DNA from: Methylobacterium platani | Lineage (GTDB): Bacteria; Pseudomonadota; Alphaproteobacteria; Rhizobiales; Beijerinckiaceae | DNA: 40,416 nucleotides | Assembly (NCBI RefSeq): GCF_001653715.1 | Contig: NZ_LWHQ01000008.1 | Location: 7,920-48,335, forward strand | Reading direction: 5' to 3' | Part shown: positions 34,308-40,416 of the stretch, in pieces | Numbering within the stretch: position 1 is the first letter of the stretch | How the letters are laid out: each line of letters starts with the position of its first letter | Notes under the pieces: model-generated | Told to the model about the DNA's origin: nothing | Databases searched by the model: none | What the model saw: only the letters and a program-made list of their open reading frames with translations | Made by a program: the position numbers and the translations under genes

Positions 34308-35792
34308 CTAGCTTCGCGTCGCGAAGCAGGTGAAGCCGTTGCGCTTGAGCGCGCGGCAGGCGTCCTGCGCGGTCTCGGCCTCCGAGAAGCCCGAGAACCG
34401 GGCGCGGTAGAGCGTGGTGCCGCCATGGGTCACCTTCTCGGTGAAGGGCGCCGCCTTTCCGAGCGCGCCGCCGCTGCGCTGGCGCGCCTCGGCGAGCATC
34501 GATTTCGCCTTGCCCTCGTCGTCCATGGCGCCGAGCTGGATCACCCAGGGCGAGACCGTGACGGGCTTCGCGGCCGGGGCCACCGCCTCGCGCGGGGCCG
34601 GGGCCCGGGCCTCGCCGGGCTCGGAGGACGGCAGGCGCGAGGCGTACTTGCCCCCCGGTGCCGGGAAGGCCGGCGCGGCGGCCGGCGCGTAGGCCTGGGC
34701 GCTCGCCGGCACGGCGGCGGCGGCGCTGCGCCACTTCGCCGAGCCCTGCGGGGTCGCCCCGCCGCGCGGCGCGATGTCGAGGGGCTGGCCGGTGGAGTTC
34801 GTGGTCTCGACCGCATCGTCCTCGTCGGCCGAGGCGACGAGGGTCCGGGTCGCGACCGGGCGCTCGGCGACCACGGCGGGACGCGGCCGCTCGGCCACCT
34901 CGACCACCGGCGGCGCGGTGCGGGCGCCCGCATAGGCGACCGGCAGGTTGGCCCGGACCAGCTTGGTCATGATCGTGTCGCGGCTCGCCACCGACTTGCC
35001 GCCGAGCACCACCGCCACGATGTGGCGGTCGCCGATGCGCGCCGAGGTCATCAGGTTGAAGCCCGAATCGCGGGTGTAGCCGGTCTTGATGCCGTCCACG
35101 CCCTCGACCCGGCCGACCAGATGGTTGTGGTTGCCGATCACCCGGCCGCGGAAGGCGAAGGAGCGGGTCTGGAAGTAGCGGTAGTATTTCGGGAAGCGGT
35201 CCTGGATCGCGCGGGCGAGGATCGTCAGGTCGCGGGCCGTGGTGATCTGGTCGGCGTCCGGCAGGCCGGAGGCGTTGGCGTAGTGCGTGCGCGTCATGCC
35301 GAGGGCATGGGCCTTGCGCGTCATCATCTCGGCGAAGGCCGGCTCGGAGCCGGCGATGTTCTCGCCGATGGCGCAGGCGACGTCGTTGGCGGACTTGGTG
35401 ACGAGCGCCTTGATCCCCTCCTCGACCGTGATGGTCGAGCCCGGGCGGAGGCCGAGCTTCGAGGGCGCCTGCCGGGCGGCGTTGGCCGAGATCTGCAGCG
35501 GCGAGTCGAGATCCATCTTGCCGCGCTCGAGCTGCTCGAACAGCAGGTAGAGCGTCATCACCTTGGTGATCGAGGCCGGGTGCCGCAGGGCGTCCTCGTT
35601 GACCGCGTGCATCACGCGGCCGGTCTTGGCGTCGACCACCATCGCCGCGTAGGGCGGGTTGTAGCCCCCGCCGCCGCCGTGATGGACGCGCCGGCGCGCC
35701 TCGGCGGGCGAGGCGGTGAGCGCCGTCAGCACCGCAGCGGCGGCGAGCACGGCCGGCAGCGCGGGTCCAGATTGGCCGTGAACGCAACGCAT
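34308..35792 (-). CDS. D-alanyl-D-alanine carboxypeptidase with C-terminal SPOR domain
   Basis: A 494-residue exported penicillin-binding protein. A signal peptide (residues 1-32, ending ASPAEA) is followed by the S11 peptidase domain with the SxxK motif Ser74-Lys77 (HPASITKVM), SxN at 134-136 ([14 protein letters not shown]) and KTG ([14 protein letters not shown]). After a long Ala/Pro-rich linker the last 85 residues are a SPOR domain ([51 protein letters not shown]). The SPOR domain binds denuded glycan strands at the septum, so this carboxypeptidase is probably recruited to the division site. The ATG at 35792 gives the full signal peptide. It diverges from the phasin gene by 311 bases. 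Confidence 0.93.
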   Translation of the reverse strand: MRCVHGQSGPALPAVLAAAAVLTALTASPAEARRRVHHGGGGGYNPPYAAMVVDAKTGRVMHAVNEDALRHPASITKVMTLYLLFEQLERGKMDLDSPLQISANAARQAPSKLGLRPGSTITVEEGIKALVTKSANDVACAIGENIAGSEPAFAEMMTRKAHALGMTRTHYANASGLPDADQITTARDLTILARAIQDRFPKYYRYFQTRSFAFRGRVIGNHNHLVGRVEGVDGIKTGYTRDSGFNLMTSARIGDRHIVAVVLGGKSVASRDTIMTKLVRANLPVAYAGARTAPPVVEVAERPRPAVVAERPVATRTLVASADEDDAVETTNSTGQPLDIAPRGGATPQGSAKWRSAAAAVPASAQAYAPAAAPAFPAPGGKYASRLPSSEPGEARAPAPREAVAPAAKPVTVSPWVIQLGAMDDEGKAKSMLAEARQRSGGALGKAAPFTEKVTHGGTTLYRARFSGFSEAETAQDACRALKRNGFTCFATRS

Positions 35793-35964
35793 CACGCAAC
35801 TACCCCGTTGGACTGTAGAGGGCGCCCGCGACGAGGGCGGCACCCCGGACCGCCGGCGCCCGGCGGGACGGCCTGGCGCAGCGGCATCACTGTCAAACAG
35901 GCTAGGCAGGCGCGGTTACGCCCCGGTTAATTCCACGCAACCTCCGACGCTCGAATTCTCCGCT

Positions 35965-36013
35965 TTGTGCGCTGCACAACGGCTCTTGACGAATTTTGTG
36001 CAGTGCACATATT
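35965..36013 (+). promoter_or_regulatory. Phasin promoter with two matching palindromes (candidate PhaR operators)
   Basis: TTGTGC-GCT-GCACAA (35965-35979) is a perfect 6-base-arm palindrome. TTGTGC-AGT-GCACAT (35996-36010) is a second, with centres 31 bases apart (three helical turns). A sigma-70-like promoter overlaps the second: TTGACG at 35986-35991 and CATATT at 36008-36013, with 16 bases between. Phasin genes in alphaproteobacteria are repressed by PhaR, which binds TGC/GCA-rich palindromes. The site is placed to block the polymerase. The remainder of the 311-base gap 35793-36103 shows no gene. Confidence 0.6.
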
Positions 36014-36103
36014 GCCCGCAGCGGAGCGCGACGCGCGGGCGCCCCGCATCGCCCTTCACGCCGCGCGAAGAGGGGGCGCCCGTCTGCGGGCGCCGGCGAC
36101 ACC

Positions 36104-36589
36104 ATGAACCAGCAGAACATCAGCCAGCAGGTCGAGAAGCAGGCCGAGGCGGCCCAGAAGTTCGGCAAGGACGGCATGGACGCGATGCTGCGCAGCTTCG
36201 GCACCCTGTCGAAGGCCAGCCAGGCGATCGCCGTCGAGGCGACCGACTTCGCCAAGCAGTCCTTCGAGCACGGCACCGCCACCCTCGAGAAGCTCGCCGG
36301 CGTCCGCTCGCTCGACAAGGCGCTCGAGATCCAGGCCGAGTACCTGAAGGCCTCCTACGAGCGCACCGTCGCCCAGAGCCAGAAGATGACCGAGCTCTAC
36401 ACAAACCTCGCCAAGGAGATGGCGAAGCCGTTCGAGGGCATCGTCACCCAGGCCCAGCAGCAGGCCTCGAAGTTCCAGGACCAGGCCTTCAAGGCGCAGG
36501 GCCGCGCCTTCGAGCAGGCCAAGGACGGCCTGAACAAGGCCCAGGACGAGGCCGGCAAGACCTTCGACGCCGCCAAGGACGCCGCGTAA
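36104..36589 (+). CDS. Phasin family protein
   Basis: A 161-residue amphipathic, largely helical protein rich in Ala, Gln, Lys and Glu with no Cys or Trp. It matches the phasin_2 family: [74 protein letters not shown]. The C-terminal [37 protein letters not shown] is a coiled-coil-like heptad region. Phasins coat polyhydroxyalkanoate granules. The gene is single, has a strong candidate promoter with twin operators upstream and hairpins downstream. ATG 36104 is chosen as the family start; the open frame further up is the promoter. Confidence 0.9.
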   Translation: MNQQNISQQVEKQAEAAQKFGKDGMDAMLRSFGTLSKASQAIAVEATDFAKQSFEHGTATLEKLAGVRSLDKALEIQAEYLKASYERTVAQSQKMTELYTNLAKEMAKPFEGIVTQAQQQASKFQDQAFKAQGRAFEQAKDGLNKAQDEAGKTFDAAKDAA

Positions 36590-36598
36590 GCATTGGAC

Positions 36599-36668
36599 GG
36601 GCGGCCGGCCCGGCCGCCCTCGCCACGACCTTTTCCAGCGGCCGGCACGGTTCTCCCGTGCCGGCCGC
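36599..36668 (+). terminator. Two hairpins after the phasin gene
   Basis: GGGCGGCC/GGCCGCCC (36599-36619) starts 10 bases after the phasin stop, and TTTT (36631-36634) follows 11 bases on. The second, GCGGCCGGCACGG/CCGTGCCGGCCGC (36638-36668), has a perfect 13-bp stem and a TTCTC loop. Either or both should stop the phasin message. Confidence 0.65.
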
Positions 36669-36864
36669 GTCGCGTTCCGGGGTCGGCCCCGCACGACAAG
36701 AGCGCGCAGCCGACTGGCGAAGCGCCGACTCGGCCTATAGATTAGGCTCGGCACCGGCAGCCGACGTGATAGGCTGCCGCCCGCGACGCCACACGGACCC
36801 TTTCGCCAGACGGAGGGCCGGTGCGGCTCGGCGCGGTCGCCAGAGCGAGGTCGGTACGATTCAG

Positions 36865-37242
36865 ATGGCTCAGGTCCCGAGGCAGGGCGAACCCTCCACC
36901 AGGCCGGTCGCGGCCAATCCCCGCGCCCCCGGCAACGGCGACGGGCGATCGGGAACCGCCGTGATCACGCGGACGAAGCCGCGCACCAAGCGGCCCAACC
37001 TCTACCGCGTGCTGCTGCTCAACGACGACTACACGCCGATGGAATTCGTCGTCCACGTCGTGGAACGATTCTTCAACAAGTCGCGTGAGGACGCGACCCG
37101 CATCATGCTGCACGTCCATCAGAACGGCGTCGGCGAGTGCGGCATATTCACCTACGAGGTCGCCGAGACCAAGGTGACGCAGGTCATGGACTTTGCTCGG
37201 AAACACCAACATCCTCTGCAATGCGTCATGGAAAAGAAATAG
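36865..37242 (+). CDS. clpS: ATP-dependent Clp protease adaptor ClpS
   Basis: A 125-residue ClpS. After a disordered N-terminal extension the core has [28 protein letters not shown], the N-degron pocket residues in [11 protein letters not shown], then [28 protein letters not shown] and the C-terminal [10 protein letters not shown]. ClpS delivers N-end-rule substrates to ClpAP. The frame is open far upstream; ATG 36865 is the first that gives a normal length. It ends 21 bases before clpA, so the two are one transcription unit. Confidence 0.95.
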   Translation: MAQVPRQGEPSTRPVAANPRAPGNGDGRSGTAVITRTKPRTKRPNLYRVLLLNDDYTPMEFVVHVVERFFNKSREDATRIMLHVHQNGVGECGIFTYEVAETKVTQVMDFARKHQHPLQCVMEKK

Positions 37243-37263
37243 GCACCAGCTAAGAGGCCCGCT

Positions 37264-39729
37264 TTGCCCAGCTTCTCACGCAGCCTTGAACAAGCTCTCC
37301 ACCGCGCCCTGGCGCTGGCCGGCGAGCGCCGACACGAATACGCGACGCTCGAGCATCTCCTGCTCGCCCTGGTCGACGACCAGGACGCGGCCGCGGTCAT
37401 GCGGGCCTGCAACGTCGACGTCGACCTGCTCAAGCGCAACCTCGTCGAGTACATCGACACCGAGCTCGCCAACCTCACCGGCGACGGGCGGCAGGACGCC
37501 AAGCCGACGGCGGGCTTCCAGCGCGTGATCCAGCGCGCGGTGATCCACGTGCAGTCGTCAGGGAGGGAGGAGGTCACCGGCGCCAACGTGCTGGTGGCGA
37601 TCTTCGCCGAGCGCGAGAGCCACGCCGCCTACTTCCTGCAAGAGCAGGACATGACCCGCTACGACGCGGTCAACTACATCAGCCACGGCATCGCCAAGCG
37701 CCCCGGCCTGTCCGAGGGCAAGCCGGTGCGCGGCGCCGACGAGGAGGGTCCGACGGAGCGTCCGAGCGGGGCCGAGGACGAGCGCGGCGGCCAGAAGAAG
37801 AAGGGCGACGCCCTCGACGCCTATTGCGTCAACCTCAACAAGAAGGCCCGCGAGGGCAAGATCGACCCGCTGATCGGCCGCGAGAACGAGGTCCAGCGCA
37901 CGATCCAGGTGCTCTGCCGCCGGCAGAAGAACAATCCGCTGCTCGTCGGCGATCCCGGCGTCGGCAAGACCGCGATCGCGGAAGGCCTCGCCCGCAAGAT
38001 CATCCAGCACGAGGTGCCGGAGGTCCTGGCCGACGCGACGGTCTTCTCCCTCGACATGGGCACGCTGCTCGCCGGCACCCGCTACCGCGGCGACTTCGAG
38101 GAGCGCCTCAAGCAGGTGATGAAGGAGATCGAGGCGCACCCGAACGCCATCATGTTCATCGACGAGATCCACACGGTGATCGGCGCCGGTGCGACCTCGG
38201 GCGGCGCGATGGACGCCTCGAACCTGCTCAAGCCGGCGCTGGCCTCGGGTGCGCTCCGCTGCATCGGCTCGACCACCTACAAGGAGTACCGCCAGTACTT
38301 CGAGAAGGACCGGGCGCTGGTGCGCCGCTTCCAGAAGATTGACGTCAACGAGCCGTCGATCCCGGACGCGATCGAGATCCTCAAGGGCCTGCGTCCGTCC
38401 TTCGAGGAGTTCCACAAGCTCAAGTACACGACCGAGGCCGTGAAGGCCGCGGTCGAGCTGTCGGCCCGCTACATCAACGACCGCAAGCTGCCGGACAAGG
38501 CGATCGACGTGATCGACGAGACCGGCGCCTCGCAGATGCTGGTGCCGGAGGGTCGCCGCAAGCGCACGATCGGCGTGAAGGAGATCGAGGCGACCATCGC
38601 CACGATGGCCCGCATCCCGCCGAAGACCGTCTCGAAGGACGACGCGGAGGTGCTCGCCCACCTCACCGACAACCTGAAGCGGGTGGTCTACGGCCAGGAC
38701 GCCGCCATCGACGCGCTGACCGCGTCGATCAAGCTCGCCCGGGCCGGGCTGCGCGACCCCGACAAGCCGATCGGCGCCTACCTGTTCGCCGGCCCGACCG
38801 GCGTCGGCAAGACGGAAGCCGCCAAGCAGCTCGCCTCGAGCCTCGGCGTCGAGATGCTGCGCTTCGACATGTCGGAATACATGGAGCGGCACACCGTCTC
38901 GCGGCTGATCGGCGCCCCTCCGGGCTATGTCGGCTTCGACCAGGGCGGCCTCCTCACCGACGGCATCGACCAGCACCCGCATTGCGTTCTGCTGCTCGAC
39001 GAGATCGAGAAGGCCCACCCGGACCTGTTCAACATCCTGCTGCAGGTGATGGATCACGGCAAGCTGACAGACCATAACGGCAAGCAGGTCGATTTCCGCA
39101 ACGTCATCATCATCATGACGACGAATGCGGGTGCGGCCGACCTCGCCAAGGCGGCGTTCGGCTTCACCCAGAACAAGCGCACCGGCGACGACCAGGAGGC
39201 GATCAACCGCCTGTTCGCCCCGGAATTCCGCAACCGCCTCGACGCGACCGTGTCCTTCGGCCACCTGCCGAAGGAGGTGGTGGCCAAGGTCGTCGACAAG
39301 TTCGTCCTCCAGCTCGAGGCGCAGCTCGCCGACCGCAACGTCACCATCGAGCTGTCCGACGAGGCGCGGGACTGGCTGGTCGAGAACGGCTACGACGAGG
39401 CCATGGGCGCCCGCCCGATGGCCCGCCTGATCCAGTCGACCATCAAGACCCCGCTCGCCGACGAGGTGCTGTTCGGCAAGCTCAAGGACGGCGGCGCGGT
39501 CCGGGTGATCGTCAAGCGGCCCGAGGGCGAGAAGCCGAGCCTCGGCTTCGTCTTCCCGGCCGGCCCGGTGACGCCGCGGCCCGAGAAGGACGTGACCATC
39601 GCGGCCAAGAAGGCGGCGAAGAAGCAGAAGCGGCCCCGCGCCGCGCCGAAGAAGCCGAAGGACGGCGGCTCGGGCGATGGCGGCGGCGGTGTCCGGACCG
39701 TGCCGAAGGTGCCGCTGGTCCGGGCCTGA
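37264..39729 (+). CDS. clpA: ATP-dependent Clp protease ATP-binding subunit ClpA
   Basis: An 821-residue Hsp100 unfoldase. The N-domain begins MPSFSRSLEQALHRALALAGERRHEYATLEHLLLALVDD; D1 has Walker A GDPGVGKT at residue 229 and Walker B IMFIDEIHTVIGAG; D2 has Walker A GPTGVGKT at residue 510 and Walker B VLLLDEIEKAHPDL. The start is TTG at 37264, with AAGAGG 7 bases upstream. The first residues agree with other alphaproteobacterial ClpA proteins, so a TTG start is supported. The C-terminus carries an extra basic tail (AAKKAAKKQKRPRAAPKKPK). It acts with ClpP and with ClpS encoded just upstream. Confidence 0.96.
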   Translation: MPSFSRSLEQALHRALALAGERRHEYATLEHLLLALVDDQDAAAVMRACNVDVDLLKRNLVEYIDTELANLTGDGRQDAKPTAGFQRVIQRAVIHVQSSGREEVTGANVLVAIFAERESHAAYFLQEQDMTRYDAVNYISHGIAKRPGLSEGKPVRGADEEGPTERPSGAEDERGGQKKKGDALDAYCVNLNKKAREGKIDPLIGRENEVQRTIQVLCRRQKNNPLLVGDPGVGKTAIAEGLARKIIQHEVPEVLADATVFSLDMGTLLAGTRYRGDFEERLKQVMKEIEAHPNAIMFIDEIHTVIGAGATSGGAMDASNLLKPALASGALRCIGSTTYKEYRQYFEKDRALVRRFQKIDVNEPSIPDAIEILKGLRPSFEEFHKLKYTTEAVKAAVELSARYINDRKLPDKAIDVIDETGASQMLVPEGRRKRTIGVKEIEATIATMARIPPKTVSKDDAEVLAHLTDNLKRVVYGQDAAIDALTASIKLARAGLRDPDKPIGAYLFAGPTGVGKTEAAKQLASSLGVEMLRFDMSEYMERHTVSRLIGAPPGYVGFDQGGLLTDGIDQHPHCVLLLDEIEKAHPDLFNILLQVMDHGKLTDHNGKQVDFRNVIIIMTTNAGAADLAKAAFGFTQNKRTGDDQEAINRLFAPEFRNRLDATVSFGHLPKEVVAKVVDKFVLQLEAQLADRNVTIELSDEARDWLVENGYDEAMGARPMARLIQSTIKTPLADEVLFGKLKDGGAVRVIVKRPEGEKPSLGFVFPAGPVTPRPEKDVTIAAKKAAKKQKRPRAAPKKPKDGGSGDGGGGVRTVPKVPLVRA

Positions 39730-39738
39730 GCCCAGCCG

Positions 39739-39787
39739 GATCGAGGGCTACCCCCTCGATCGCGGATCGAGGGCTACCCCCTCGATC
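39739..39787 (+). repeat. Tandem pair of identical hairpins after clpA
   Basis: GATCGAGGG-CTACC-CCCTCGATC occurs twice, at 39739-39761 and 39765-39787, 26 bases apart. Each has perfect 9-base arms. The first begins 10 bases after the clpA stop. Two copies are too few for a CRISPR. They may stabilise the 3' end or contribute to termination. Confidence 0.75.
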
Positions 39788-39824
39788 CGGGGCCGGCTCC
39801 CGTGTATGAGGCTCATCGAGACGC

Positions 39825-39859
39825 GCGCATCCCGGCGGGACCTCCCCGCCGGGATGCGC
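39825..39859 (+). terminator. Strong hairpin between clpA and the small membrane gene
   Basis: GCGCATCCCGGCGGG and CCCGCCGGGATGCGC form a perfect 15-bp stem around ACCTC, followed by ATTTGAGG. It is GC-rich with only a short T-run, but strong enough to act as the clpSA terminator. Confidence 0.6.
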
Positions 39860-39953
39860 ATTTGAGGCCTCGGCATCCCCGGCGGATCGCGAGGCCCGGT
39901 GATGGATGCGCGAGGGCACGCCCTTCTGCGCCGAGAAGCGTGAGACGATCCCC

Positions 39954-40226
39954 ATGAGCGGCGATCTGAACGAAGGGCCCCTCGCCCCGGCCGCGACCGT
40001 GGCCCCGCCTTCCCCCAAGCCGACCCGGCGCGAGCAGCGGCGCCAGCGGCGCCGGCGCCGCAAGATCGGCGAGGAGATCCTCGCCTGGATCCTGGTGCCG
40101 GTGATCCTGTTCGCCGGCTACTGGGCGGTCAATTCGAGCCTCGCCTTCTTCGGCACCACGCCGAGCGCGGTGTTCGACCAGCTCAAGCAGGTGAAGACGG
40201 CGCTGGAGAAGCGGGAGACGCGCTAG
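39954..40226 (+). CDS. Small basic single-pass membrane protein
   Basis: A 90-residue protein of unknown function. Residues about 23-38 are strongly basic (TRREQRRQRRRRRK). A membrane helix follows (LAWILVPVILFAGYWAV, about residues 45-62) and the C-terminus is polar and helical (AVFDQLKQVKTALEKRETR). The positive-inside rule places the N-terminus in the cytoplasm. ATG 39954 is preferred; an upstream ATG at 39906 would add 16 residues without family-like character. From 40227 to the window end no gene is supported; the CCTCATCCTGAGCGCC run near 40343 resembles another intergenic repeat. Confidence 0.6.
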   Translation: MSGDLNEGPLAPAATVAPPSPKPTRREQRRQRRRRRKIGEEILAWILVPVILFAGYWAVNSSLAFFGTTPSAVFDQLKQVKTALEKRETR

Positions 40227-40416
40227 ATCGGGGTTTCCGGACGCGCGGCGTCCAGGACGAGGAAAGGATGGTTCCCTCTCCCTCTCAGGGGCGCTCGCGT
40301 TGCGAGGCACGGTCGCAAGGGATTTTTCTTTCCCGTCCGCGACCTCATCCTGAGCGCCTGCTGAAGCGCACGGTACACGACACCGCGACCTCGGCCCGAC
40401 CATAGGGGCGGACGAT

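Noticed and set aside
39739..39787. CRISPR-like repeat pair
   Set aside because: Only two copies with a 3-base spacer; each is a self-complementary hairpin next to a gene end.
39813..40403. Minus-strand open frame at the right end
   Set aside because: It runs antisense over the small membrane gene and hairpin region and lacks protein-like composition.

Overview
The window is a GC-rich, gene-dense piece of an alphaproteobacterial chromosome, most likely Methylobacterium or a close relative in the Hyphomicrobiales. The signs are the aroK/xerD divergent pair, an alphaproteobacterial-type S4, clpS-clpA, a phasin behind a likely PhaR-controlled promoter, an egtB-egtD pair (ergothioneine production is known in Methylobacterium) and rhizobial-style palindromic intergenic repeats. 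No tRNA, rRNA, CRISPR array, insertion sequence or prophage was recognised.

Layout. (1) 0-5 kb, minus strand: a MoxR AAA+ ATPase, a DUF58 protein and a large BatA-type/DUF4159 membrane protein form one operon. (2) 5-8 kb: a secreted tannase/feruloyl-esterase-like hydrolase, a DUF3237 protein and a Uma2-family nuclease-like protein. (3) 8-12.3 kb: shikimate genes aroK-aroB run leftward and a 48-aa membrane peptide plus xerD run rightward, followed by a membrane-anchored endonuclease/exonuclease/phosphatase-fold protein. (4) 12.3-14.2 kb: a FadR-type regulator with a candidate operator and a gene best read as L-2-keto-3-deoxyarabonate dehydratase. (5) 14.2-15.5 kb: a decayed, less GC-rich island with intact brnA, a brnT broken by one in-frame stop, a frameshifted DUF2442 gene and a 149-bp palindromic repeat.

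(6) 15.5-26.7 kb: transketolase, then a beta-oxidation cluster resembling the pim (pimeloyl-CoA) cluster of Rhodopseudomonas: thiolase, fused hydratase/3-hydroxyacyl-CoA dehydrogenase, and a large/small acyl-CoA dehydrogenase pair on the minus strand, with an SDR and an acyl-CoA ligase divergent. Together these can activate an acid and carry out a full beta-oxidation round. Palindromic elements sit in several of its junctions. (7) 26.8-30 kb: HIT protein, rpsD with a clear terminator, an alpha/beta hydrolase overlapping murI. (8) 30-34 kb: egtB-egtD (ergothioneine) followed closely by a VWA-like and a membrane J-domain gene. (9) 34-36.6 kb: a secreted D,D-carboxypeptidase with a SPOR domain, and a phasin gene with two matching palindromes at its promoter. 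(10) 36.8-40.2 kb: clpS-clpA (TTG start), strong hairpins, and a small basic single-pass membrane protein.

No single wholly new system stands out. The best leads are the inactivated BrnT/BrnA locus, the twin phasin operators, the heteromeric acyl-CoA dehydrogenase with a displaced catalytic glutamate, the egtBD-VWA-J-domain gene string and the families of palindromic intergenic elements.
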